Origin: Azolla pinnata
Lineage: Eukaryota; Streptophyta; Polypodiopsida; Salviniales; Salviniaceae
NCBI GenBank assembly: GCA_037176905.1
Contig: JBBBWG010030898.1
Coordinates: 9,714-40,433, forward strand
Direction: 5' to 3'
DNA length: 30,720 nucleotides
Shown here: piece by piece, positions 11,104 through 22,470 of the stretch
Layout: every line of letters begins with the position of its first letter
Numbering within the stretch: position 1 is the stretch's first letter
Program-made: the position numbers and the translations under genes
Notes under the pieces: model-generated
Seen by the model: the letters and a program-made list of their open reading frames with translations, nothing else
Told to the model about the DNA's origin: nothing
Databases searched by the model: none

Positions 11104-12989
11104 ACATGGGAAAGCGTATGATGTGCTCTCGGGAATGCAACTTCATGGTACAGTTTTCCGCAGTTTTTAAGTTGTCTGAGGTTCCTTTCATGTGTAAATA
11201 CGGTTCTCATCGCGCGGGCATGATCTTACACGTTTCTAACATCTATTTATCTTCTCTAATGCACATTATTTATTAGCAGCATAGGTATCTTCCATTTTGT
11301 AGATGTGGTAGCCATGCTTCGTGATTCGATTGATTAGCAGCATTGAAGCTTAACCATGGCCTGTTGCAGAGTGCATGGAGGAAGTGAGGTCTGTTTGGGC
11401 TTTAGCTCAAAATATGGGGTTGTGTTGACCAGTATAAGGAGCGATTGACGATTCGATTGACCATCTAAACTTTAAACCTGCTGGCAGAAAGGCGTTGAAT
11501 CCCTACAGATCCAAAACATGATCTGCTCGCTCAAAGATTTCGGACAAGGATTATTTGGTAGAAAGAAATCAAATTGTTGTGGCTTTGTCTATCAAGTTGT
11601 TAAATCAGATACTATAAAAAGGGTGGAGAATGGAACTCTACAATTCCAAAAGATCATATGGTTGCTCAAAGTTTTGGAGTAAAGATTTTTGGGTAGGAAG
11701 AGCCCACAAGTTCAAAGTAGTTATTTCAGAACCAAAAACAGTTCAAACAAATTTCGGAGCAGAGTGGAAAGATATAGCCATTTTTTTACCGAGTCATATT
11801 GTTCGCAATTTATTCAGGAGTTCTAAACCCTGCTCATCTTAAACACAAAATTAACAAAAGCTCATGATGATTAAAAACTAAACCACTTTGATTGTCCTTA
11901 AAACTGAACACAGGCAATTTCCAACTCCAAAAATGCAATCTACACAGGTTGTTCAAACATTTATTGGCAATTATCATCAAATTAGAGGATCTCTTCCTTT
12001 CCTACTCATTAATGGCTTATAGCTCAGTGCTGATCGCTTAAGATCCCATCTTTTATTCATTGTCAACAGCACAAATACTTCAGTTTCCAATATACTGTCG
12101 TATGGCTAGCACTATTCAAGCTCTGGCTTCCTGAATTTGCTAGAAAACCAAATATATCCATTTGCACAAGCATCCTGTAAAAAACGCACATCAACCAACA
12201 AAAGGAACAAAATTGCCAAGAACAGATCTTAACATCAGCAACTCCATTGAAAAAAAAAAAAATGTGATCAAGAGTTCAAATTTGGCTATGGAAGCAATGC
12301 GACAAACACATAGGTACCGAAAAAATAAAAGATGAATAACAGTAGAGCCAAACAAGATCAATGTTGATCTTTGGCATATGCCACCTGTGTTGTAGTAGCA
12401 TCTTTAGCAATTTATGTAAACTCAAGAATCCTGTTAAATACCCAGCAAGTAACTCAGCTGTACCCTGCTAAACCACCAAAAAAGACAACACTTTTCACCA
12501 CCTGTATTGTTGTGGAAAGTCCGAAACATGATTAAAATTAGTTTACTAGCATTTCTTCATAGCAATCAACGGTTTCTCCCTCGCAGCTCTTTCCGTCTAT
12601 CAATAGACAACCATGTAAGGTCATCAAAACAGTCCTTACTGTCTACTGAATGAGACAAAGTTAGCATCGGAAACCAGAATGAGATATGCATGATAGAACC
12701 AGAATGGTGTTAATTATAGTAAAATGGCCTCTGAAATATACAAGGGTTGGGCCAAGGAGATTTCTTCAATGCTATCACCTGATATAACTCTGTTTCCTTT
12801 CTGTGAATGAAACTCCATTACTTCAAGAGCTTGGCATTGTATGACATCACAAGGCCGCCTTTTTCTTTCTTTTTCCTCCTGTGGGAAATCCCATGTGAAA
12901 CATTTACAAATCACAGTAAGCTATATGCTACATACTCAAAGAATCATTGACACAACAAGAGAAGAAACTTTCTTCAAATTTTCAGCATA
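11104..12989. other. Convergent 3' regions of IYO and the DYRKP gene
   Basis: The IYO stop (TAA, 11101-11103) and the kinase stop (TGA on the minus strand, lowest base 12990) face each other across about 1.9 kb. An AATAAA hexamer on the minus strand at 12057-12052 is a possible kinase polyadenylation signal and would give a 3' UTR of about 0.9 kb. On the plus strand, TTATTTATTAG near 11267 is a weak candidate for the IYO 3' end. The short open frames here (for example 11630-11842) lack recognisable domains and are not called as genes. No RNA gene was recognised. Confidence 0.6.
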
Positions 12990-15900
12990 TCAAGAGGATA
13001 TGGGCTCGTAGGGATAAGAGAGCCACGGATGTTGTAATGCCTCTGATGCAGATGGTCGTTTTGCTGGATTATTTTGAAGAAGGTAACCAACAAACTCAAT
13101 AAAGCCTTGGTCTCCCATTGGTAACCGATGGCGTAGTGATGTTTTCTTTGGCATCAAATACTCCAATTGATCTGTTTCCTGTTTATTAAATATTTCCATT
13201 ACATTAGTAGGCATTGACCTACCAGACACAATGTTCAAAACTTAGCTACCCCAATATCAAAATTTCATACAAGGATTTTATTCATGCAATGACCAAAACA
13301 TTTACAGAGTTAATGGAATTCCTTTCTACAATATCAAATACCCAAAACAGACACAAAACCCAGAAATACATCCAAATAACAAAACAATATTCCCAAAGCC
13401 AATTTGACTCCTGAATTAATAATTAGAAACCAATTGAAGCACATTAAAAAAAAGTCAAAAGCAAGGACTTAGGAGGACGATGCATTGATTTTTACTGATG
13501 AGCATAATGGATAAATTTACATTTACAAACCGATTAGGATGGGTGATATTTACAGAGCAAGAAAATTAACAGACACAAATTAGCCAGATCCCATTCATAA
13601 AGGAATTATGGGCGCAGGAAATTGAACTATACCTATTCAATTGTAAAAGTAAGATGTACTTTTACTTCTCCAACTACAATTTCATTGGTTATTAATAGGC
13701 TGAAAAAAATTCACTGATTTAAATGCAGTAAGATATTGGCAAGCATGAACAAGAAATTTAAAATACCTGATTTCGCTCGTAGAGCATATGGTTCTTGGTG
13801 AAATACTTATAGGTATCACGACCTTTAGCAAGAACTTCTGGATCAATTGGTCCTAGTATGCCCACAACTCTTGCCAATAGCGTTGCAAGGGAGTCGTTTT
13901 GAAACAAAACCTGTTAGAAGATATCAGATAATAATCATTCATTAATATATTCATCCAGATTCATTTGTAAGACAAAATGAAACCCCAGTGATAAGGGAGC
14001 TGTTCCTGACAGAACACAATTCATTGAGTAAACAGGTTATTCTTGGAAAGTAACCGAGTGTCTAGAATAGTACGTATCAACTTAAGTTAAATTTCTGCAT
14101 TATCGAACATCTTGCCTCCTAAAGAAACCAAAGGGAGGACATCCATATATCTGATTTTTTCTTCACTTCCCCAACTTCCACTGAGTTCTGTTTTTTCTGA
14201 AAATACCCTTGGGCAACCACCTTTCTTCTCACTCATGTCTGCTGTTTGACCAATCATACAGCATTTAACCGCCTTTTCTCCTTTGGGGGCTGACCAAGAA
14301 TGTTTCAGAAAATAACACAAGGGCATTCCAGGAAATAAGGACCATCATTGGATGTATGGGAAGTTCTTTCCAAGGTCAACCAAGTATGAAGAGACATTTC
14401 TAATCCAAAATACAGCCACAACATGAAGTACTTACATTGCCTGTGCATAATTCAGCCAAAATGCAACCAAGTGACCATATGTCTATTTTTTGATCATATG
14501 AATGTCCCAGAATGACTTCAGGGGCACGATATGATCGTGACTGCACGTATGAGCATAAATGATCTGTTTGAAAACAACTGCTACCAAGGTCAATAACCTT
14601 GACCTCACAACGACTGTAGCTCTTCACTAAAATATTCTCGGGCTTTAAGTCACAATGGATGATCCCTAACTTGTGCAAAAATTCCAGAGCTTCAAGACAT
14701 TGGATTGTTATTGACTGCAAAACCATAAAAAAGACATTAGGTTCTCTTGAGAGGTGAAAACAGTGTGTTGCACCAACATCTGTGTTCACATTGTCTAAAA
14801 ACAAGCAAATAACAGCATCATCCACCTGCAGACGGGGCATTGTGAAATAGACCTCTCCACCCGATTCTCTATTGAACTTCTGGAACTCATACAAGTTGGC
14901 ACGTAAGAGCTCACAAACAATAAAAAGATGCTCCTGTATATAGAGATGAAAACTATTACAATTAGCTGCTGTTACCTTAAGCATTTGAAAAAAAAACGGT
15001 CTTACCCTATGGTAGAAATAATCATACAGCCGCAGAATATGATACTTGTCTGCAGGATCATGTTTGTTGACATACTTGAGCAGCTTGATTTCATCAAGAC
15101 TTTGATCAAAAAAGTCTTTGTTATTTTTAATTATCTTCATGCACACATCAATCCCAGTATGCAAGTCATGTGCTTGTATAGCTTTACTAAAAGCAGCAGA
15201 GCCCAAGTATTCTGTTACATGGTAACGCCCAGCAACAACAGAATTTATCATCACAGGGAACTCCTTGTCCTCCTCAAAACCAGTCCTGCACAACATTATC
15301 CATCCATAGTCTTCTTCAAAATGTGCAAAAGATTACCATTAAGGAAGCTGGTTGTCTTCTTCAAGAAGAGAAATAATACCAATAGCCATATATGTTAGGT
15401 CCATCAATTGGCACTTAAAGTACAGCTATGATAAGTTAAGTCAGCTTATTATTCTTCAAGGAATCTCAATAAAAATAGCATGGCATTGTTGACAGATGAC
15501 AGATTAGATAATGCATGGTGCGAGAAAAACAGCTTGCAATGGGTCAAATGATGAGGTTTAGCTGATAATCAGCATTAAAAAGTATATTCAAGGAAAGCCA
15601 AAATGTGGTCATCCGTGCAGACTCAAGCATATGTAGGTGTTAAGTTTTTCAGCTTGCACCCTGAAAAGATCTTCAATGATTCATCATATTCAACATGATC
15701 CTTCATGAAAGCACTGGAAACCCATCGATCAACAGGAAATGCAAAGAAACTTATACTTGCTTGTTCCATGAAAAAGCAGTGTGACTTTCAAGTACTTGCA
15801 ACATCTCATCATAGAATTATTGACATTCCATCCTGACACCACACACTGCAGAAAAACTGAACAATTTGTTTATTAGCTCAAACGTAATCAACTAACTCAC

Positions 15901-18900
15901 CTGTTTTTCCGGTGTATAATTCGAAGATCAAATGTTTCAAATTGATCTTCATCAGCAACAAATGTTCTCATCTCCTCCTGGGCAACAGAATCTTCACCTT
16001 GACCTGAAGGCTGGCAAACGTCTTCCAACTGCTCTGCTTCATCTAAATCCTCAACACCATCCACCCTTGCCTCAATGCACAGACGCTCGTCTGATGCTGA
16101 GTGGTTGACAGTATTTCTCCCACAAGATTCTATGATAGGTGATGAATCGATGCTCTTTTTTTTCCATGCAGCTAAAGTGTTATCAGGTCCTCCCAATCTA
16201 CTATCAGTTTTTTCCCCTGCTTGTGTTGTAGTTTCTCTATTCGACCAAATGGACTTACCAGATTCTGCCCTTGATGGAGCAACATCACCAGTACTAGAGG
16301 GGGAAGGAAATGAGAATCCTTCAAACATAAAGCCCCCATTCTCTAGGACTGACTTATTTTTGTGACTAGGCAGTTTCCTATCTTTAGATTTCACATTAGT
16401 TCCATGTGCTTTAATTGGACTTCTTGCTTTCTCCTGAGTTATTTTTGATTGGGATTGGCACCATTCTTCATCATAATACTGTAGAACCATATCACGATCA
16501 TCATCCTCCTCATCAAAATGCTGAACAGGCGCATTTTTTACAAGTACATGCCTCTTTTCCTCCCTGTTATAGAACTTGTCACGATCAAATTTCTCTTGTG
16601 ATGAGTCATATAGGATGAGATCTTGGTCTCTGATGCTTTCCGAGTCAGCTTCACTACTACCAATATCTGCAACATCACTACTTGCTTGAACACCTGATCT
16701 AACAGATCCATTTTTATCATCATCAACTCTGACGATGGCAGAGTGGCCTATTTTGCTATCATTCCAAGCTGAATGAGTTTGTTCAAGGTCATGCGGTTCA
16801 TATACGGAGTCCTTCCAATTAGGCTGTGCTTCCATCAAGGTTATATCCTCAGCGTCAAATAAATGATTATCATAGTTATTTCCATCACTATTGGCTCGTG
16901 AAGCTGTTCCATCATGTGCATTTCTGGAATATAGATCAGAATTTGTATCTGGGATGCCACCAACACCATTTTTAAAATCAGCATTATAACCATCTTTGCT
17001 GCCTGTTCGCAGTCTGTAATATTCTTCTCCAGAAAAATAAGAATCTCCTTCATGATCTTCATCATCATCCTCACTTCTTTTTGGTTGTTTTGAATCTGTA
17101 ATAGCATCTTTGTCAACAGGGTTTCTTGATCTTTCAACATCACTGGGGTAATCTATTTCATTTGCAAAAAACCAATCTTCATCTTCGATCGGCTGCCTAT
17201 GGTATCCAAGATCATCGTCGTCGTCCCAAGTATCTGAGTCACAATAATCATCAGGATACCATCTTTCACTTTGGCCATCAAGTGCAGTTACAAAACCGGC
17301 AAGTTGCTCTGACATGTCATCCTCCACTATACCTTGACTAACTGACAATCTTAGCATCGGTCGCTTTAACCCTGCAGGCCAAAAAGCTCCAAATAAAGAG
17401 CATGCCTAGCAATTTACCATATAGACATGTACTATTGTTATCATTAAAAAAATAGAGAGAAAAAAGAATTCTTAGGTTAAAGTCCTAGACAAAAGTATTA
17501 AAATCAAGATCGACTCAGAGAAATTGTAAGAGAAGATCAATGACATGCTTTAAGAGACCGTTTCTCTGTCCAACAGCATGGAGAAGAATTATAGACGAGA
17601 TTGGCTATTCGAATGCAAATGCATGTATGACTTGGGGCAGAGCAGTTTGGGGCCGAATTGGAAGGTCCAGTGGTTTTGTATGAAGGTAGTAGTAGCATCG
17701 GTAGCTTATTATGTATTTGATAAGGAGAAGGTAGAATCTAGGTTGTTGGGTATTTTGCAATCACAGGAAAAAGAGAACGGGCATTTAAAGATGGGAATCT
17801 GTGGCTGGAGTCACTTTCTGAAGACTGTGGAGATCTAGATATATATTTATATTTATATCAGATTCATATACCATTTGTAAACAGATATTTATATATGGAT
17901 TTATGATGAAAAGGCTGAATCTTACAACCAGAGCTTAAATTACCAAAATGATGAGCATAGAGGTATACCAGTAACTAGCATGTCTTGAGTTAATGGGGGA
18001 GCATCAGCCCATGCAGCAGCAGATTCTGAAGCAAAGCTCCTAGTCGAGTTCTCATTATCTGCTCCCGATCCAGAATCCTTTATAATGTCCATGTTCTTGT
18101 CAATGGAGTGGAGGCGTACAGGAGGTAATCTAGGAAGCCCTTCATGAACAAAGTTCCTGGTGACATTTGGCAGAAATCTTGATTCCTCCACTTCTGACTT
18201 AACCCTTTGTTCCGAGCTTTGAACCTCTCTGTGACATAAACTTTGCTGAGCTTCATCTTTCTGCTCCATATGAAACGGGGTTACTGGCATAACTCCTTGA
18301 TGTCGTTCACTACTCTCGGATGCTCTCAGACGTAGAGGATGAGACAGTGAAATGTGGTCTTCGACAACAGGTCCTTCACTGGTTGAGAGATCCATGAGAC
18401 CGTTTCTCAGCTCCAAATCATTTTGCTCAGGACCTCCACTAGCTTTTCTATCTTCTTTTGCCTCTCTCTGAGGTATATTTGATAGGGAGATTTCAACTTC
18501 ATTCCCTGAACTTGAACGACCTTGCTGTCTATTGTCATCACCTTTGATAATAGAATGATTCTGCTGTCTATCATCATTATCTTTTATAGTAGAACTATTC
18601 TGCTGTCGATCATCATTGCCTTTAATAGTCAAACAATCCTGCTGTCTATTATCCTTACTTTTGATATCCTGTCTAATGTTTTCAGCTGCTGCATTCTCAT
18701 AGGTCTGGAGATGGTCTTGATCGTCTTCACTTTCTGATGACGGGAAGTCATGAATGGGTTTTTTTGAAAGTTTCTTTCCGAGCACTACTTCACTCTTCGA
18801 ATATGCCGATGATTGCCCAGTTGTTTCACATATCCTATTCTCTACAGCAAATTGCATTACAGTTGAGACGCCTCCTCCTAAGGATCCCAGAGGTTTCATG

Positions 18901-19337
18901 GTTTCTGCTTTCTGAAGAAAGGAAGAAGCTTCTGTGTGAGGGGTGGTTGCTTCAGAACCAGAAGCAGCCCTCAAATTATCAGGCAGAAATTTGTGATGAT
19001 AGAGAGAGGTGTTCACATCTGCTTGAGGTTCTGATTTACCAGATTCATAAGTAACAAAAACTTGCTTCTCTGGAGGATTTCTTACACTAGTCACAAGATT
19101 TTCGTCACCATTTCTAGACATAGTCCACTCATCTCTATTGCGATTATGAGATCCATGAGGTAAAGGAATCCATGCCTGTGACTCCAAATCAAGTGCCTTT
19201 GTTGAGGATGAAGATAGACCAAGCTTCTCTTCTCCTTCTATTCTCCGTGCCATGAGCTCTGCCACGAAAGCTTCCTCAGCCTGTGAAAATTGATTTCTTC
19301 GTAGAAAATCAAGAATCAGTTGCACTGGATCTGCCAT
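12990..19337 (-). CDS. DYRKP: Plant-specific DYRK-family protein kinase (DYRKP type), seven coding exons
   Basis: Exons in transcript order: 19337-17969, 17371-15901, 15285-15006, 14933-14826, 14714-14436, 13910-13767, 13178-12990. They join to 1279 residues. The start MADPVQLILDF at 19337 sits in GCCATGG, is the first ATG in its frame, and opens a LisH-like motif (ILDFLRRNQFSQAEEAFVAEL). The long N-terminal half is acidic and probably disordered; it includes a conserved block near 505-545 (GYHRQPIEDEDWFFANEIDY). The kinase domain spans about 968-1268: glycine loop LGSAAFSKA, lysine K997, helix-C glutamate E1012, catalytic IHCDLKPEN (D1098), metal-binding DLG (D1118) in place of DFG, and activation loop SYVQSRSYRAPE with Y1132. 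It ends in HPWLSYPYEP. HCD and a single activation tyrosine (CSY instead of YxY) fit this subfamily as I recall it. DYRKs are Ser/Thr kinases that autophosphorylate on tyrosine; the substrate is unknown here. The catalytic residues are intact, so activity is expected. Confidence 0.92.
18522..18677 (-). repeat. In-frame 39-bp coding minisatellite in the DYRKP N-terminal region
   Basis: Units begin at 18522, 18561, 18600 and 18639, exactly 39 bases apart, followed by a partial unit. On the coding strand each unit encodes 13 residues around (D/N)RQQ, then a variable stretch, then IKG(N/D) or IKDN; DDRQQNSSTIKDN is one full unit. The period is a multiple of three, so unit gain or loss would keep the frame. 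It lies in the disordered N-terminal half, far from the kinase domain. Confidence 0.9.
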
Positions 19338-20050
19338 GGCTAGAAGTGACCCCAAAACTTTGAAATGTGAACGTTTTCTTCTTTGAGAGTACGTCTTCAA
19401 GTATCAGCAGCAAATCTTCCGACGGAATAAGTTAGTCCAGAAGAAATCCTCTGCAAAGGCATGAAATGAAGGCGATTGAGAGAGAGAAAATGTCAGAATT
19501 CCTCAGGTTCAAGACGGGATAAAAATGGAACAGAGATCATGCTTTGAGGCTAGTTCTTGTCCATAAATTCCATCATGAAAATCTCTGTTTCCGCTAGAGA
19601 CATTATGGAAAAAGCTTTTGGAGCTTGCATCAGCTCCTAAAAGGAAAGCTTTTTTCGGAATCCTCCTGAAGTTCTATGAAACCCTAACCTGCGACAGCTT
19701 CATTTCCATGGAGTGATATAAAGAAAATGCAGAGATAGGAGGATAGGAAGAACTAGCCATTACTTCCACGTCCATGAACTGCTTGAGGGGACCTTGCCAT
19801 ACATAATGACAAAGATAAAAGCTTCCACATTTTCAAGGTTGAACTTTGCTGATTTTTTTTGCAAATTTTCCAGAATTTATGTGCAATGCATAGGAAAGGA
19901 AGCAAAGGGGAGCGGAAGATTGCAGAAAATAGCTTTGGAACTTACCATTTTACACTGCTGTGGCCGTTTAATCTGCCATACTGGGGCGAGCAATTCGGAG
20001 AGGCCTCCCGAGGGGGTGAAAGATCTTTCGTAATCGGGAAATGCCGAAAC

Positions 20051-20066
20051 GGGGGGGGGGGGGGGG
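20051..20066 (+). repeat. G16 homopolymer, G-quadruplex-prone
   Basis: Sixteen consecutive G on the plus strand are followed by GGG and further GG runs within about 35 bases. On the kinase transcript this is a C tract in the proposed leader exon. It is likely to be length-unstable and error-prone in sequencing. Confidence 0.9.
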
Positions 20067-20100
20067 AAGGGAGGCGGCCCGGAGTGGGTGAGACGGACTT

Positions 20101-20172
20101 TCAAAAAGCGGGAAACGGGGCGAAGCTTTGCAGGTTTCTTGGCGACGTGCGTGGGGGCATGGCCATGGCCAT
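20101..20172 (-). promoter_or_regulatory. Candidate uORF (23 codons) in the DYRKP leader
   Basis: On the minus strand an ATG at 20172, in a favourable AAATGGC context, opens a 23-residue frame beginning MAMAMPPRTS and closing with TGA at 20103-20101. Two further in-frame ATGs lie at 20166 and 20160. It lies in the proposed upstream leader exon. If transcribed, it would be scanned before the kinase start and could lower its translation. Function is inferred from position only. Confidence 0.4.
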
Positions 20173-20359
20173 TTGGCGTGCAGATCTGCAGCAACGAAGA
20201 AGCAGTTGTTGTTGTTCTCGTTCTTGTTCTCGTTCTTGTTCTTGTTGTGGTTTCGGGGGGTATGAGCGGCGGGAAAGCATCCGCGGAGCAGCAGCAATCG
20301 AAAGGCTTCGGCTTTAGGCGCAGAAGGAGAGGAAGAAGAGAGGCAAACGGCGCGAGTCT

Positions 20360-20386
20360 TCAGAGCGGAGGACCTGCAGAAACCAT
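20360..20386 (-). promoter_or_regulatory. Candidate short uORF (8 codons) in the DYRKP leader
   Basis: On the minus strand ATG at 20386 opens MVSAGPPL and stops with TGA at 20362-20360. It is real only if transcription starts upstream of 20386. It is listed because, together with the 23-codon frame, it would make the leader doubly gated. Confidence 0.3.
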
Positions 20387-20415
20387 AGCTCGGGAAACAG
20401 AAGAAGCTCCGCAAA

Positions 20416-20520
20416 GAAGAAGAATGAAAGAAGAAGAAGAAGAAGAAGAAGAAGAAGAAAGAGGAAAAAGAACGAAAGAAAGAAGAAGAAAGAAGAAAGA
20501 AAAGGAAGAGAATTAAAACA
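20416..20520 (-). repeat. CTT/GAA microsatellite near the DYRKP transcription start
   Basis: This is a purine-only stretch on the plus strand (GAA, GAAA and GAGGA units), hence CTT-rich in the sense direction of the kinase gene. It mirrors the TTC tract before IYO. A further TTC run on the plus strand follows at about 20533-20551, so the two tracts could also pair as an inverted repeat (GAA... with ...TTC). Confidence 0.75.
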
Positions 20521-20826
20521 AATCTAAAAATCTCTTCTTCTTCTTCTTCTTTTTGGTCTTTTTGTTTTTGTTTTTTTTTTTTTAAGAACCGATTTCAGTT
20601 TTTCTTGTAATTATTTCCTTCATCTTCTGCTAAAAAAAATTTCTGTTCTCGATCTTCTGCTGAAAAACTTTGCGCCCGATCGATTTCGTCCGTGACAAGC
20701 GTCGATCGATTCCCATTCCGGGTCGATTCCGATCGACTCCTTTACCGCGTTCGATCAACAGAAGCTAGTAATGCTAGAACTTGTTTGATCGATCGATGCG
20801 CGAATCGATTGTCTGATTTGGTGCTA
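20521..20826. other. Gene-free spacer rich in GATCGAT motifs
   Basis: A T-run near 20570 is followed by a cluster of CGATCGAT, TCGATTC and GATCGACT motifs between about 20650 and 20820. There is no open frame with a recognisable domain. It may be the distal promoter of the kinase gene. Confidence 0.5.
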
Positions 20827-21533
20827 ATCGAGCTCGCGATTAGCTGGCTTGGTGTTAATCAATTAATCGAACATCAATCATTAAAACTAGGTGCTAATTT
20901 TGTGTCTAGCAAGCATTAAACTGTAATATTTATAAATTTGTTAGGCTTTTTTTCTATAATTTTCCCAGTAATAATTTATGTTTTCTTTTTTCCGGCCAAT
21001 TAATCGTTCCTCGTTATTAACTGCGTGAAAAAAACAGTTCTTGTCTTGTAAAAGAAAAGGGAGCTTTTGTCTCAGCTGTATAATTGGACCCCATATTTTG
21101 CGCAAATGTAACCAATTGATCTTGTGGTTTTTTCGTTTTTTCCAGATGCTTCCGTTAGTTAAAAGAAACCAGTACAAGGATCGAGCTCACAATTAGTTGG
21201 TTTGGTGTTAATCAGTTAGTCAAACATTGATCTTTAGAATTAGCTGCTAATTTGTATTTAGTTGGCATCAGAATGTAATTTATACTTTTTTTATGCATTT
21301 TTCTATAATTTTCCCAGTAACAATTCATGTTTTCTTTTTTCCCAGCCACTTAATCATTCTTCGTTATTAACTGTGTCGAAACAGTTCTTGTCTTGTAAAA
21401 GAAAAGGGAAATTTTATCGCAGTTGTATAATTCGACCCCATATTTTGCGCTGACGTAACCAACTGATCCTGTGGTATTTTCTTTTTTCCAAAAATGAAGA
21501 TGCTTCCGTTAGTTAAAAGAAACCACCACAAGG
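20827..21533. repeat. Two tandem copies of a ~353-bp unit
   Basis: Copy 1 runs 20827-21179 and copy 2 from 21180 to about 21533. Both begin ATCGAGCTC and share, in the same order, TTGGTGTTAATC, TTTTCTATAATTTTCCCAGT, CGTTATTAACTG, ACAGTTCTTGTCTTGTAAAA, GACCCCATATTTTGCGC and GATGCTTCCGTTAGTTAAAA. They differ by many substitutions and small indels. A fainter related stretch (GGTGTTAAT, AATAAATTTGTTAG, TAGTTTTCC) occurs at about 22175-22300, suggesting an older, wider array. There is no coding potential. Confidence 0.88.
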
Positions 21534-22470
21534 AAGCTTTGATACAATCCGTATACCCTCGGTATATGATCGTTCATACATAAATTTGCTTTTTACTTGA
21601 AAAACCTATCAAACTACACAATAAGAGGTGGGTAGAGCTATTATCTTGGTGTACAAAATATCAGACATACTTTACCTCGATCCTATTTGTAACCTTGCAT
21701 ATTCTCCCACATACCTCAGAAATTCCTGTCTCTTATTCTCAACCTTTTCTGTATTACTGTTAAGATTGTCCCATTACCCTTTAGTATTTCAGTATGCGGT
21801 TTCTTATACTCTTCCAAAAACAAAATGACATTTAGCTTTCCAGATATGTTATAATAACTAATGACAGGATAAGTTCTCCAAAAAAAAACAGCGAAAATTT
21901 TATAATAAAAAAACTTCTAACAAATTTAGTAATTAAATTTTAATTAATTCTAGATTACATATTAACTACGTAGATTTCTCGCTGATTGATTGATTCCTAA
22001 TCACTTCTCGGTAATTGATTCTATCCGTCTCTTGCTAATCACTTCCGTCTATCTTTTCCCATGTTCATCGACTCATAATCTTCTCAATGTTATTTACTAA
22101 TTGCCCTGAATCTGTTTACTAATTGATTCCCTTACTACTGTATTCGATTAGAAGAAGTTAGTGTAATTTGAAAATCTAACTAATGGGGTGTTAATTTTAG
22201 TGAGAGATAAAATCAGGCATTAATCTGTAACTTCTTGCTTTAGTAGGCGTCAAAATAGAGTAATTAATAAATTTGTTAGACATTTTTTGGTAGTTTTCCA
22301 AAAACAAAAATAATTATTCAATCTGTTCTCTCTTAATTTGGTTATTTATTTAACTAATTGCCAATTAATTTGTTTGGTTGATCATTAATTCAGATAATAA
22401 AATTTCTTTGTTGCATATAAATTTACTTGATTAATTCTTTCTAACTGTTTATGTGTCTACTTAATCCTAA
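21534..22470. other. AT-rich intergenic DNA
   Basis: There is no gene. The stretch at about 21960-22140 is dense in ATTGATT, TAATCACTT and similar motifs. A diverged relative of the 353-bp unit lies at about 22175-22300. No transposase, reverse transcriptase or RNA gene was recognised. Confidence 0.6.

Larger units (their letters stand above)
19338..20520 (-). promoter_or_regulatory. Probable DYRKP 5' leader with an untranslated intron
   Basis: Reading on the minus strand, a strong donor (AAATG|GTAAGTT; exon end 19946, GT at 19945-19944) and an acceptor (CCTTTGCAG; next exon begins 19451) define a likely 494-base leader intron, 19945-19452. The next exon reaches the ATG at 19337. The upstream leader exon (19946 to about 20.5 kb) holds a C16 run, two short uORFs and a CTT-rich tract (each listed separately). 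The transcription start is not defined by sequence alone; the CTT-rich tract near 20416-20520 is the likely neighbourhood. Confidence in the intron is moderate, as no protein constrains it. Confidence 0.5.

Noticed and set aside
19338..19400. 21 extra in-frame codons before the kinase ATG
   Set aside because: The frame's upstream end is a TTG, not an ATG. The first ATG is at 19337 in a strong context and begins a recognisable LisH-like motif.
19968..20414. Minus-strand 148-codon frame upstream of the kinase
   Set aside because: Its composition is driven by simple repeats, its start is not a clear ATG, and it resembles no family. It lies in the proposed leader.
20088..20516. Plus-strand 142-codon frame with a Val/Leu run resembling a membrane segment, then a Lys/Glu tail
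   Set aside because: The Val/Leu run is a GTT/CTT microsatellite and the tail is the GAA repeat. The region fits the antisense of the DYRKP leader.
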